This document shows positions 33,460 through 46,649 of a DNA stretch of 64,000 bases, in pieces. A program made the translations under genes and the position numbers. The notes under the pieces were generated by a model. It made no database searches and had not been told where the DNA came from. It saw only the letters and a program-made list of their open reading frames with translations. The first letter of the stretch is position 1, and the number at the start of each line of letters is the position of its first letter. Origin of the DNA: Chlorocebus sabaeus (taxonomy: Eukaryota > Chordata > Mammalia > Primates > Cercopithecidae); assembly GCF_047675955.1 (NCBI RefSeq), contig NC_132910.1, positions 113,133,143 through 113,197,142 on the forward strand, written 5' to 3'.

Positions 33460-35095
33460 TAAACTTCTTTCAGCCTTTATTTCCTGCCTTTCCTTAAAAG
33501 TCCTGTGCTCCAGCTATATAACGTACTCTCAGTCTCACAGAGGCCTCAGAGAGCACACACTTTTAAGACTGAATATATTTTTCAAATTTCCCTTTTTTTT
33601 TTTTTATTAAAGTAGAGATACTTTTTCCTTCTCTTCCTAATGAGTCCTACTTAATTATCGAAACAGGACAAAGAAGAGTCTTCTCTGTAAAGACTCTCTT
33701 CTCTAGAACTTTACTGAATACTCTTTAGTAAAAATACTTAGATTGATTTCCAGAAGACAAGGACTGTATTTTACCATCTTTGTATTTCTGGCCTAGCATC
33801 ACATAGAGAAAGAAATAACAAGTACTTGTTTTGTGAATGAATGGCACGTTGGCAGGAAATCCCTGATCTGAAAAATTTTAAAAGTCAACCAGCATACAAA
33901 ACAGGAAATAAATTTAGGATACTTTGAAACTGAAAGAAATATAGAAATAAAGCTTTAGAAATTGTGTATAACTATCCAACACTGAAAAAAAGAAGGAGCA
34001 GATACTGCTTGAATGTGCATTCCCCTCCTAGAAATTGTCTTTTTGTTGATCCATGCTTCTGTCAATTCACTTTGACTAATAACCTACTACATCAACAGTG
34101 ACATATCACTAAACTCTGGTGCACATTTTGGGCCAGAGGAAACGTCTTTGAAATTATCTCCAGGATTGCCTGACTGCCTACCTGTCCTCATCTTTTAAGT
34201 ATTTTGTTTTTGGTGTCTGCACAAATGTTATCTATCTTACAAAGGAAAATTCTCAAGGGTAAACATCAGGTCTATATTTGATTTACCTCACAATACTTCT
34301 TTCTTTATAGCATATAGCAGAGTATTCTGCACCTTATATACATTCAAATGTTCTAAATTTTTTTTAAAAATTAGAAAATGAAATAAACATGATTTCACTC
34401 CTCACTCGTCTATTATTAGCCAGCTGGGTCCATCTGCCTATCTCTGTGCAGTGCACCTGTGTACACGGACCAACAATCATTGTTCAGGACTCAGAGCACT
34501 CCGGATGACTTTCCAATTGTGAACCTGCAACCAGAAGAGTAGGCTTGGGCTTATCTCTCAGTTACACTTGATTCTGGGCTGCTGAGATATTCAAATGAGT
34601 GAGTGTTGCATGCCACCACCTTGATATATATCATGAACTTTATTTTTAATAATCCTATACTATTTTTTGAAAGTAATACTTTGGTTGGAAAACAGATGAA
34701 TTAATATTTTGCTGAAAATTATCTAAATTTTTTCCTCCAAGTAATTTTTTCCTGATCTTAAAGATTTGAATGTATTCAATACATCACTAAAGAATAAACT
34801 GACAAATAAGAAATCCATTTTTAATTCATCAAATATGCAAAAATGAAAACAAAGTACTATTGATTTCAGGTGAAAGTGTTCATCTGTCTTAAACAATCTA
34901 TCACATTAAAACATTATATTGTTTAACTTTCCATGACCAGATCAAGCTTAAAATTTAGTACAACAGCACAGCACTGATTAATCTTTGATTTTTTCCAAAT
35001 TGTCTCAAAGTGTGGAGCCTAAACAATACCTCAATTTGTATAACGTACAAGTAGTTATTTTAAGTCTTTATGATAATATGAAAAAGCAATATTAT
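33460..35095. other. Unassigned DNA
   Basis: No gene. A T run at 33591-33605 may mark an old tail. Confidence 0.4.
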
Positions 35096-35099
35096 AAGA

Positions 35100-35295
35100 C
35101 TCATTCAACATGTTTAGTGCTGTTGTTATTCATTTTTTGGAAATGGGAAAATTGAGGCTTACAGAGGTTAATTTACTGACTACTAGAATTGCTCTATAGT
35201 TAGCATCTCTATTTTAGAGATTTAAGAACATTGTACTGAAAAAACTAAGTTCCCCTAAGGTCATACAGATGGTAAATGGCGGAGGAAGAAATTGA
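35100..35295 (-). repeat. MIR-like fragment(s)
   Basis: 'gaaatgggaaaattgaggct' and 'cccctaaggtcatacagatg' are antisense MIR core text. Confidence 0.55.
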
Positions 35296-36930
35296 AAGGA
35301 AATTTATTTCTTGCTCTATTTAGTAGCGTTACCAAACCAAATCTGCCACTATCTGCGTCCATGTTCAAAATGATAGCAATCCAGAAACATTCATCTCAGA
35401 TCTTCCGCACCCTCATAGCAAAATACACAGTCACATTCATGATGCTTTGGTGCTTAATGAAATCACCTTGATAGTATTCAAACAAATTTCTCCCTCTGAA
35501 CAGATTGCACATCTAATCTACTAACCCCAGCCACTTTGTGCCAGAACATATGATTTACTTTTGTATATTTGTCATGTCACCAGTATTACATAAGATTAAA
35601 ATCAAAATGTTAATTTTTATTTGTGCAAAACACTATGTAGCTTTCAAAATTTGTTAACATTTTCATATAATTTCTTATAGAATCCATACAGCAACCATGT
35701 ACAAAACCTCGTAAGATGAAATAAAAAATATTTTGTTGAATGTATTAATTAAATAAAATAAATTGAGAGAAGATAGACAATATGCACAGTTACAGCAACT
35801 AAGAAGTGGCAGAATAGCAATTGTATCGAGTCTTCCATGTGTGGTTCTCCTGGTTTTGTTTCACCACTTTCTCCTGACCACCTTCTCCTCACGCATCTCA
35901 ATTCACTCCCTCTTAGTTTAGAGCTGCACAAAATGCACTAAACATGCTCTTAAAAGATGATTGAACTCTATCAAGTATTTCAGGCTGTCTTCTCAAATTT
36001 TTAACTTTTCTTTTTATAAAGGACATCATATTATATGAGAGAAAGAATAAGACATTTTCAAAATTATTTTGTCATTAATCATTTCATACTCATTACAAAA
36101 TAAATATTTGGTAAAGCATGCTTAAATTTTGATAGGAAAAATCTCTTCTATGAAGTAATAATGGCAACTGTGGACACTGCTGGTATAGTTTCCATTTATT
36201 GTAAAATATTTTCCAACTATAATATTAAATATGGAAGCACACTATTTTATTCATTTCATAGTAGCATTAAAAGTGAAATTGCTTAGGAAAATGGCATCTA
36301 GTTATCATATCCTAGCTTGTGGTCTGATAGACTTCTCGTCTTGCTAACATTTAATCGATTAATCTTACTTTCAGAATTATCGACATTTTCAGCCTTGAAT
36401 TTAAGTACACTGAAAGTCTTTATCTTCAAAAGAAAGACATATGATTTAAACTTAGTGTGATGCCATTTGACTTTTATATTGATACTCATATTACACCACA
36501 TTTGTAAGGACTGGGAAAAATACTGTGTGTGTCAATTGGCTACTGTTTTATTAAATTTCACTCATTTAAAATGTCAAAAATAAAAGAAGTAGTTAATCTA
36601 AAGCATGAAGTTAAATTCAAAAACCTAATGAGACATGATGTGATATTATTTAGAAAAAAGTTTTATTATATAAATCTATATAATATTATATATATAAATA
36701 TTATATAAATCTATCAACATGATTTTAGAAGCTTTATTTTAAAATGTATAATGCTTTAATTTTATTAATTCTAAGGTGGTAAATTTAAAGAAGACACAAT
36801 ATCTTGTTCTAATAATAAAAACGCATATCCTTTTAACTTAAAAGCTTCTTTTTCCCAGCCTCTATAATGAAGTCTCCAAGACAGTACCTAGGCTCATGTA
36901 GACTGACTACATGTTCTTTACCATTTGGAT
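35296..36930. other. Unassigned AT-rich DNA
   Basis: No gene. At 36662-36720 the unit tattatataaatctat occurs twice around a TA palindrome. Confidence 0.4.
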
Positions 36931-38121
36931 CAGCCATTTAATGATGGAAATGTGTTCTGAGAAATGTATCCTTAGGCGATTTCATCATTGTTCAGGCATC
37001 ATAGAGTGCACTTACACAAACCTAGATGATGATGCCTACTATACACCCAGGAGAAATGCCATAACCTGTTGCTTCTAGGCTACAAACCTGTACAGCAGGT
37101 TATACTCTACTGAATACTGCAGACAATTGAAACAAATGGTAAGTATTTGCATATCTAAACACATCTAAATATAGAAAAGTTGCAGTAAAAATATAGTATA
37201 AAAGATTAAATATGGTGCACCTGTATGCAGAACTTACCATGAATGGAGCTTGTGGGAATGGAAGTTGCTCAGGATGAGAGTGAGTGAGTGGTGAACGAAT
37301 GTGAAGGCTTTGGGCATTACTGTTCACTACTGCACAATTTATAGACACTGTACATGTAGGCTACACTACATTTGTAAAGAAATATTTGTCTTCAATAATA
37401 GGTTAACCTTAGCTCACTGTAACTTTTTGACTTTATAAATTTTTATTTTTTTAAACTTTTTGACTCCTCTCTAATAGCATATAGCCTAAAACAAAAACAC
37501 ACTGAACAGCTTTAGAAAAGGATTTTATTTCTTTATATCCTCATTCTATAAGCTTTTTTGTATTTTTAATTTTTTTTTTTTTTTTGCTTTTTAAACTTTT
37601 GCTATAAACGAAGACACGAACACCCGCATTAACCTAGGCCCATAGAGTATCAGCATTACCAATATCACTGTCTTTCACCTCCATGCCTTGTCGTATTGGA
37701 AAGTTTTTATGGGAAAAACATGCATGCAGCTGTCATCTCTTATTATAACAATGCCTTTTTCTGAAATACCTCTTGAAGGAACTGCCTGAGGCTGTTATAC
37801 GATTAGCTGCTTTTGCAAGTAGTAGGGGTAGACCCTGAAATAAAAATTTAAAAATATAGTACAGTAAGTACATAAACCAGGAGCACAGTCATTCATTATC
37901 AAGTGTTATGTACTGTACATAACAGTATGTGCTACACTTTTATGGAACTAGCAGCATAGTAGGTTTGTTTACACCAGCATCACCACAAACATGTGAGTAA
38001 TGTGTTGTGCTAATATGTCACTAGCTGATAGGAATTTTTCAGTTCCATTATAACCTTCTGGGATCACCATCTTACATGTAGGTCACCATTGACTGAAACG
38101 TCATTATATGGTCCATGACTG
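36931..38121 (+). mobile_element. Tigger-family DNA transposon, 1.19 kb internally deleted form
   Basis: It starts cagccatttaatgatgg, ends atatggtccatgactg and is followed by TA. The first ~280 bp and the last ~40 bp match the short copy at 27993-28319, while the middle ~870 bp is unique to this copy. No transposase frame survives. Confidence 0.78.
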
Positions 38122-38289
38122 TATCCGTTCTTCCAGTTCTTGTTATGGTTGCCCAAGGTCTAAGCATGTATTTGATTCTCAAGTTTGTCATTAAATGTAA
38201 TTAAAGGTTGAAGGTTAAAATGTTATGGGATGTTCATTTGGTTGTAGTATTTTTAAAATTTTGTTGTATTTTGTTTCTCATACAATTTT

Positions 38290-38579
38290 TTTTTTCTTTT
38301 TGAGACAGTGTCTCCCATTATCACCCAAACTGGAGTGCAGTGGCATCATCACAGATCACTGCAGCTTCGACCTTCCTGGCTGAAGCGATCTTCCAGCCTC
38401 AGCCTCCTGAGTAGCTGAGACTACAGGCACATTCCATCATGCCTGGCTTATATATAGATATCTGAGATGAAGTCTCACTGTGTTGTCCAAGCTAATCTCA
38501 AACTCCTGAGCTCAAGAAATCCTCCAGCCTCAGCCAACCAAAGTGCTGTAGTTACAGATGTGAGCCACCACACCTCGTC
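38290..38579 (-). repeat. Alu, old (AluJ-like), minus strand
   Basis: 'gagacagtgtctcccattat' through 'gtgagccaccacacctcgtc'. Flanks CTCATACAATTTT (38277) and CTCATATAATTTT (38580) form a 13-bp target duplication with one mismatch. Confidence 0.93.
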
Positions 38580-38592
38580 CTCATATAATTTT

Positions 38593-39190
38593 AAAAGAAA
38601 TATTTGATCTATACATAATACAAGGTAGAGTAACAAAGCCCCAGGTACCTACATCCAGGTTTATTAAACATTTCTCATATTTGGTCAAAACTCCTTCACA
38701 AAAAAATTTACTAACATAGTTGAAGTCCTGTGTAATGATTCATAACACTTATTCTTGCTAATTTTTTATTTACAGTAACAAGTACTTCCCAGAAGATGGT
38801 GCATTTTTTTTTCTATTTATGTATTTTATAATCATATTACATATGTGTGAACTCACCAAGAGAATATGTCATTGTTAGTGTGTTTTCAAAGTTTGCGTAT
38901 ATTGCATCTGTCATATTATGTTACAATTTGCTCCTTTTTTAAAAGCATTGTTTCAGAGTTACCCATTTGTTATATATAGCACTAATTCATTCCTTCCCAC
39001 TTTTTTGTATATTCAATCATACAAAATATATGCTCAGAACTAAGCTACTCCTTTATCACTTTGCTTAGAAATTTCCTCAACTAACAGTCAATTTCATTGT
39101 TCACAAGTTCTACCTTTCAGAAAAGCTCCAAAGCTACTTGTGCATTTTTAGGTGTTTGTTACAGCAGCACTCCGTTTCTCAGTACCAAAT
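38593..39190. other. Unassigned DNA
   Basis: No gene or firm repeat assignment. Confidence 0.4.
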
Positions 39191-39192
39191 TC

Positions 39193-39549
39193 TGTTTAGT
39201 CAGCTCAAGCTGACACAGTAAAATACCATAGACTGGGTGACTTAAACAAGATATATTTATTTCCTCGCAGACTGGAAGGTTCTGGCAAAAGCTATCTTTC
39301 TGGCTTGTAGACAATGGCCTTCTCACTGTGTCCTCATTTGACAGAGACAGAAAGAGAGAGAGCGAGCGAGAGAGAAAGCACGCAAGAGAGCACCCTCAAG
39401 CTCTACTGATGTCTTTTATGAGAGTAAGATTCTCCGCTAACATAATTATCTCCTATAGAGATAATTATTCCCCATTTCCAAATACCGTCACATTGGGGGT
39501 TAGGTCTTCAATGTATGAATTTTGGTGTGAGACAATTTGGTCCATAGCA
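39193..39549 (-). repeat. MLT1-like MaLR LTR
   Basis: 'accatagactgggtgactta', 'ttctcactgtgtcctcattt' and 'gtcacattgggggttaggtc' match MLT1 antisense in order. A GA/GC-rich purine patch at 39340-39390 lies inside. Confidence 0.75.
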
Positions 39550-40504
39550 CTGAGAATTGAGTAATGAAAAATAATTAGACTTTTTGGGGGTTGTTGTATA
39601 TTTTCTGTATATTTACACTAATTTTGGAAGACCAAGACACTACCTTGGTGTACTTGTCAGAGGAGGGGCAGATGACATTTAAGAGAGGAAATGAGTTTTA
39701 GTTAAGATTTCTCTCCCTTGCACCCCTTGATCTACCCTGTGATTATCAGTTCTGAAATGCTTAATAGAAATAGACATACACATTAACTGTCAGGATTCTT
39801 ATATTTATTCCTCGATGTATAGCATGAGGATTAATATTGTGGCAAAAAACACAAGGAAACCATAAGATCTTCCTTAATCTACCAAAACAGTAAATCTTAG
39901 CACTTGCATTTCTAGGAAACAATGTAGATATTAGTGCTCCTACTAAAACTTAAAAGAAGTAGGTGATAGTGATTCCTATCACATTCAGACTTAATATACC
40001 TTTTTGAACAATGAAAAAGAGAAATGTATCTTGCATAATGAGAGTGAATTATTGTAAACTTAAATAGGCGATGACTTCAATTGTAGTTGTTGTGCCAGAT
40101 AGAGTTTCATTGCTGGAAAAAATAAATACTTTATTTTGCACATATATGCAACTTCTAAATAGAAAAACATTTTTTCCTATAGCTGTAAGTAAATGTCATG
40201 AGACAATTTTCTTTCAGCTGACATGGTCAGCAGTATACCTTCATTGTTCTGTCTCAGGGTTGTGTCGACAGCCCAGGCCACTGACATAATTTAGTCATAA
40301 GAATAAATATTGTATCTCCATTCTAGAAGATATCAAGTTGCTTCATTAAATTAACTATACGCTTATTCACCTGGTGAACAGAAAGTAGCAACTACGTAGA
40401 TACATTGGTGAGACATGTGAATGTCAGAAGATATAAAATAAATCCCAAAAAATTCAATGGCTTGTCACTGGGTGAAATTCTAGGTGTCCAGTGGTGTAGG
40501 GCAG
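39550..40504. other. Unassigned DNA
   Basis: No gene or clear repeat seen. Confidence 0.4.
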
Positions 40505-40728
40505 GGTTTGGCAAACAATTTTTAAAGAGACAGGTAGTAAACATTTTAGGTTGTATCATACGTCTCTATCACAACAACTCAAATGAGTCATTGCAACACA
40601 AAATAAACACAGTCAACATGTAAACAAATACTTGCGGCTGTTTTCCAGTAAAACTTTATCTGTGAAATAGGCAATGAAGTGGGTTTGGCCCACAGGCTAC
40701 AGTTTACCGAGATTTGATATAGGGCATA
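40505..40728 (+). repeat. hAT-Charlie type MITE
   Basis: It opens cagggtttggcaaacaattt and closes near 'tttggcccacaggctacag' then tttaccgag, imperfect inverted ends as in Charlie-derived elements. The middle 'aaaactttatctgtgaaata' fits as well. The subfamily is not assigned. Confidence 0.72.
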
Positions 40729-40789
40729 TTGTCATATCCCGTCTAAATTAAAAGAAAAGTTGTTAAATCTTGTCCTTCCTACATCTAAG

Positions 40790-41350
40790 AAAGAAGTACA
40801 AGGACATATGGCCTCTTTGCAATTTGGGGGGCAAGGCTCAACTTACTTTGGCAAATTTCCATGACCATTTTGTTGAGTAACCTGAGAAGCATCTAGTTTT
40901 GAGTAGGCACACAGTAAGACAGTTTTGCTTTAGTTCCGCACTGCCATGAAAGCTGCTTGGCCACTTGGACCATGTGACCCACTAGATTCAATGCTGCCTA
41001 AAGTTTATACAGCAAATAAGAATGCTGTACAGCCTTTGGAAGTACACTGTAGCGAATCACAGCTCAGCATAACTTCTTAAGATTTTGGAATAAGGCAATT
41101 CTATCTTCTGCAGTTAACTCTTCTCCTTTTGAGAAGGCTCACTACCTTGGTAGAGACTGAAGACATGGCCAGGTGACAACAGACCACTATGCAACCTGAG
41201 TTGGTCATCACTAATTAAGTGATATCTTACCCACCAAGCCATAAATCTCGCATAAACCACAGCATACCATTATTAAATGGATGTAGATATATGAGAATGG
41301 CATCAAGTACGTCCTAAATAAATGCGCTTCATGACCAAGTAACACAGATG
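40790..41350 (+). repeat. ERVL-like internal (pol) fragment
   Basis: Text near 41140-41300 ('ggtagagactgaagacatgg', 'atcttacccaccaagccata') resembles HERV-L family pol in sense. It has many stops. Identification is from memory and moderate; it could be another ERV3-class element. Confidence 0.45.
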
Positions 41351-41465
41351 AGATTCAACAGGTAAGAAATCCTCCTAGACCAAAAAAAAAAAAAAAAAAA
41401 ATCTTGTATTTGATTCTGATACTGGTGGTAGTGATTATGATATTTTGTGATAATTTACTACAACA

Positions 41466-41815
41466 GAATGAGATCATGTCCTTTGCAAAGATATGGATTA
41501 AGTTGGAAGCCATTATCCTTAGCAAACTAACATGGGAACAGGAAACTAAATAACTCATGGTCTCACTTATAAGTGGGAGCTAAATGATGAGAACACATGG
41601 ACACATAGAGGGGAGCAACACACACTGGGGCCTATCGGAGGATGGAGGGTTGGAGGAAGGAGAGGATCAGGAAAAATAATGAATAGGTAGTAGGCTTAAT
41701 ATCTGGGTGATGAAATAATCAGTACAACAAATACCCATGGCACAAGTTTACGTATGCAACAAACCTGCACATGTACCCCTGAACTTAAAATAAAAGTTTA
41801 AAAAAAAGAATTTAA
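41466..41815 (+). repeat. L1 3' end, plus strand
   Basis: 'catgtcctttgcaaagatat', 'gtctcacttataagtgggag', 'caacaaacctgcacatgtac', then ctaaaat-type end and an A-rich tail. It is L1PB/L1MA-like and 5'-truncated. An A20 run at 41381-41400 lies just upstream. Confidence 0.9.
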
Positions 41816-43589
41816 TGACTAAGTTTACATGATATCTTATAATACATACATAGCAGGTGGTAGAGTTAGAATTTCAAACAGTTTTTTCTCACTTGAGATC
41901 TTTTATTACTATCATTGTACCAAAACTATGTCTGTGCTAATGTAAGTTTAGAGAAGAGATCATTGTTATCACACTCTCAAAACTTATGTTTTAGGCTTTA
42001 TTTCAAAGATTATTTTGATATTTGTATTTAGTTGTAAAAACATATTGAGAATTAACTGAGCTATATTGCTCACTATCAATTTATTATTATTTTTTTTTGC
42101 AGTGGCCCCACCAATCTTAAAGTGTACATTTCAATCCAGCTCTCAGCCACCTGGGATGTGTATGTGTGTGTGTGTGTCTACACACACATATATATATAAA
42201 ATTGATTTATATATACCAGCTTTTTAAAAATAATAATTAAGGCATGTATGGTAAAAATTTCTGAGTCACTAAACATCTGAGTCTGCATTTACATTCTATG
42301 AAAACAATTTAGTTACACAAAATTCTCGGACTCAAATTTATTTCCCTTAAAAGTCTGCAATGATTTTGCTAACATAGAAAGACTTCTCTAAATTTATTGT
42401 ATGTCTGTTTAGCAGCTGTTCTTTTGAGAGCTTAGTGATTATATAATTTGTTATTCATTATTAATTTTGAAAGTTTTCTTTATAGGACAGTTCTGATTGC
42501 ATCCACCTTTCCAATTATTTTTGTTGTAACATGGTGACCTTTGCTATTTTCTCCAGTTTCTTTTTTAGCACTATCAATATATGTTTCCCATTTACACTTG
42601 TATTGTTTATTCAAATTTTCTGTTTGTAACCCTTATATCATTTAATTTTTTTACATATAATCTTGAGCTTTCACTACCCTTATAATTTTCTGCTTTTATT
42701 TAAAACAAAAATCAAGTCATTTTGTTTTTGGTTCCTACTGTTGATCATTTCCAGAGTTACGTTTTTTCCATTGAGTCCACTGTGCCTTCGGAATGACTTG
42801 CTGATCATTCCGAAGCATTTTTCCCCCATAAACTACATGCTTGGAAGCAATCTACCCAGAATCAGTGTTTCAACTGAAAAGGAATGTGGACTTTTCTTGG
42901 CTTCATTACCTATCTGCTTGAGTGATGTTTTAATTCACTTCTTAGATTTAAAGTTTGATATATACAATTCTCAGTACAATTCTCATTAACCAGTCACCAT
43001 TTATCAGGCACTGCCTGATTTTACTGACATTCCTGGGATCTTTGCATCTTCACAATATTTGGATCTCTGTCAGAGAGAAGTGATAGATTTTATGTGGATT
43101 TTAACAACCGTGAATTTTGTGGATATTTATGGGTTTTTTTCTCTTTAAAGCTTGCTTCCAACATTTCACTTAGGTAGAAGGAATGTGGAATATCAAATGG
43201 AAAGCACTGTGCCTTTGACTACCCCTTGCTTTTGTCTGTTGCACTATTGGTTTGTGAAGTTTTATCTTCAAAAGTTTCTTAATATAGCACAGCTGATATG
43301 ATTATATGTACTTCAGATGCAACACCTGTGAATTAAGGAGAGTTTTGTGCTTTTCTGGTTGATTACACGCAAGATTTGAAAGCCTAGAAACAGAGTATGT
43401 ATGAAGTGAAGGTGGGGATGTGGATAGAAAATATCTTTACCTCCTTTATCTCCTTTCAGGTGTGTGGTGTTTCATATGTCTTTATCAAGATAGAAACTAG
43501 CATTTAATCTTTACTGACACCTCATGAGATTTATGGGCATTGAAATTACTCTCAGATCCTGACAAAGATGCATGACCAATGTAATTGCC
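41816..43589. other. Unassigned DNA with TG/CA hairpin
   Basis: No gene. At 42160-42200 a TG run is followed by cta and a CA/TA run, giving a hairpin-capable inverted repeat. Confidence 0.45.
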
Positions 43590-43920
43590 AAGTCTCGATC
43601 ATGATCTGATTTGAGCTTTCAGCAGCATTTGTCACAGTGGGTTAACCACTTACCTCTAGAGCCTTTTTTTTTTTTTTTAAGCTAAGATTCCAGACATATG
43701 TATTTCAGTTTTTTCTGCCTTATTTGTTGTTCCTTCTCAGTGTGTTTTGCTGGTTTACCCTCATATTCATGACTTCTTAATTTTGGATTTCACCAGGATT
43801 AGTTCACATGCCATTCCTCTTCTCTCTGTACCTTACATCTTCATGTGATTTTATCCTGTCTAATGACTTTAATAGTATCCATACACTTACAATTCTGTAT
43901 GTATAGCTCTAGTCCTATTT
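43590..43920 (+). repeat. L2-like old LINE fragment
   Basis: 'ccttctcagtgtgttttgct' and 'catgccattcctcttctctc' resemble L2 text in sense. Highly diverged. Confidence 0.45.
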
Positions 43921-44097
43921 TCTACCCTCAACTCTTAATATATATATGTTTCATATATGTACATACATACATATTTTCTACCCTAAACTCTTACATTATA
44001 TATGTGTTGCATATATATACACACATACATATTTTCTACTCTGAACTCTTACATTATATATATATTTATATATATACACACACACTCACACACATAC
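43916..44097 (+). repeat. Three-copy ~57-bp AT-rich tandem repeat
   Basis: 'tattttctaccct' or tattttctactct starts units at 43916, 43972 and 44030. Each unit continues with aactctta and a TA/CA-rich stretch. Confidence 0.85.
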
Positions 44098-44745
44098 ATT
44101 TCTACACAAAAACTTTAAATAACATTGCATTGAATGCTTTTGGCTTTATTTTGCTTCAGCATCCATTTTGAGTGCAGGTTTAGCTTTCTCACGACTGCCT
44201 TTAATAGGACCATTCAGGCATTTGTCCACAAATTTAAAGTGACTGACGCTTTATTTCACAGTATATGCTGAGAGTGACCTCTTCTCTCTCTCTCTCTCTG
44301 AGAATCAAGGCTCTATGAACTCCTCATCTGTGGCCTCTAGGAATGCTATGCACCCTTCATGGTCTATATGTACTAAAAACTCTTAAACATTCACAGTATG
44401 GTGGCGTCATTGAAGGCTTGTCTCAAATTCGACTCCAGTTGGTGAGGCTACCATGAGGGCACCCAGGCAGGTGGATGTCTTGCTGGTGCTTCCTTCAGCC
44501 TCTAGTGGCTGCTGAAGAAAGTAGCTACCAGCTAAGTTGAAAAGACTTGACGAGTTTAATTCAAAACAGACATCTGGTCGTTATTTCCAATGTAAAATCA
44601 TTTTGTCCTGATTTTTTTCGTGGAGTTTCTCTCTTTGAATGAAGCCAACTGCAAATTTTGGTTCATCCTTATCCCTTTTTATGAAGTCACATCACCATCC
44701 AATAAGTTAACAAACATTGACAGTTTTACCTTCAAGATATACCAG
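44098..44745. other. Unassigned DNA with short (CT)n
   Basis: No gene. A CT run lies at 44281-44300. Confidence 0.4.
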
Positions 44746-44751
44746 AATTTA

Positions 44752-45190
44752 AAGAAAATGTGACATGTATACACAATAGAATGATATTCAGCCATAAAAA
44801 AATGCAATGCTATCATTCACGGCAGCATGGATGAGCCTGAAGGAGATTATGTTACAGAAAGACAAATACCATATGCTCTCACTTATATGCAGTAGCTAAA
44901 AATGCTGATCCCATAGAGAAGTAGAGAGTAGAATAGTGGTTACTAGAGACTAGGAAAGGCAGTGGAGAGAAATAGGGAGAAACTCGTTAAAGAATACAAA
45001 ACTACAGGTAAGTAGGAAGAATTAGTTCTAGCATTATATAGCACTGCAGGGTGACCATAGTTAACAATAAGTTATTGTAAATTGTCAAGTAGCTAGAAGG
45101 GAGAACTTTGAATGTTTCTGTTACAAGAACTGATAAATATTTGAGGTAATGGATATGTTAATTACTCTGATCTGATCACATCATTATCTT
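44752..45190 (+). repeat. L1 3' end (L1MA/L1M-like), plus strand
   Basis: 'gacatgtatacacaatagaa', 'ggatgagcctgaaggagatt', 'tagcactgcagggtgaccat' and 'aatatttgaggtaatggata' follow the older L1 3' region in order. Confidence 0.88.
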
Positions 45191-45548
45191 TAACACGATT
45201 ACTCTATGCCAAGCCTTTCACTTGAATTGATGTAATAACTTCCTAACTAGTCATCCTTATCCTCATGGAAATACTTCTCCATCCAGTAGCATAAGCGTTT
45301 TATTTTTTTTAATGTAAGCCATAATACATCCCTTCTCTGACAAAACCCTCCAATTATTTTCCATCTCATTCAGTATAATATAATGTATATATCTGATTTT
45401 TAACAGTCTATTAGTACTAATATCTTACCACTTCAAGTGAAGTGTAGAAACCTCACCTCCATTTAGGTGCCTATACTTTATCAAATTTTAAATATCACTC
45501 ACTTGAGAATCATATTATCTAATTTTTATTTCAATAATTAAATAAGAT

Positions 45549-45765
45549 ATTTATTTTTTATTTTATTTATTTTTTCTTTAAGACAGGGTCTTGTTCTGTC
45601 ACCGAAGTTGGAATGTAGTGGTGCAATCTCAACTCACTGCAATCTCTGCCTCCTGGGCTCAAAAGATCCTCTGACCTCAGCCTCCCTGTAGGTTGGGCTT
45701 AAGCGATCCTCTGCCTTGGCCTCATAAGGTGCTGGGATTACAGGTGTGAGCCACTGCACCTGGCC
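45549..45765 (-). repeat. Alu with internal deletion, minus strand
   Basis: 'gacagggtcttgttctgtca' through 'gtgagccactgcacctggcc'. About 215 bp remain, because the middle of the element is missing near 45685-45710. AluJ-like. Confidence 0.9.
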
Positions 45766-45934
45766 AATATATTTACACACTCATACATAAACTCATAGGA
45801 TTATATTATATAAGTACTCATGTAAAAACTCAAAAGGAAAAGAATAGTATATTGTATGTATCCATATTTCTGCTCTTTCCATTGTTCATTCTTTCTTCCT
45901 GATGCTCCAAGATCTAGTCTTTTATCATTTTATT

Positions 45935-46320
45935 TCTGTTTGAAGAACTTCCTTTAGTAAATTTGTAAGAGTAGGTCCATTCATTATGAAATTATCTTAA
46001 TTTTCCTTTGTGTGTGAATGTTCTTTACTTTTCATTCCTGAAAGATAATCTCACCAGGTATAAAATTCATGGTTGATAAATCTTTTATTTCGGCACTTAA
46101 AAAATGTATCATACCACTTTCTTCTGACCTTCATAGTTTTAGATGAGAAATCAGATTTCATTTGAATTGGTGTTTCCCTGCAGGTAATTTGTCATTTCTC
46201 CTCAACTGCTTGCAAGATTTTATTTTTTTTCTTTAGTTTTCAAAAGTGTAATTATGATGTATTTTGGCATGGACTTTGGGGGCTTATCCTGTTTGTTGCA
46301 TAAGTGATGAAGATGTTATT
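45935..46320 (-). repeat. Old L1 fragment, minus strand
   Basis: 'aatctcaccaggtataaaat', 'ggcacttaaaaaatgtatca', 'ttagatgagaaatcagattt' and 'aattatgatgtattttggca' are in the order of an L1M 3' portion read antisense. Confidence 0.65.
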
Positions 46321-46649
46321 GTCTATCAATTTATAATATGGTAGCACAATTGGTTTGATAGGAAAAGGGAAATGAAAACGGTAGTAGAAAGATCAAAAAG
46401 GGTCTTCAAGAGGCAATTTAATATATTAAAAATATAATAAACTTTATAGGAGTGAAATAGTTCATCACAGAGCAAGGGGTACTTCAAAATTACTGGCTGA
46501 AAGACAAATGTGAAAAGGAAAGTCTAAAAAGAAATAGATGGCATGGACAGATTTTTCTATCCTATAGTAAACAAGTTGTTTGATGATCCTCCCTCATTCT
46601 TGGGAAGAAAGCCTCTAAACCTTTGGAATTTTAAAATTATTAGTACTGT

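Noticed and set aside
33020..33497. Overlapping 129- and 105-codon frames on opposite strands
   Set aside because: Both lie within an MLT1-like LTR and show no protein motif.
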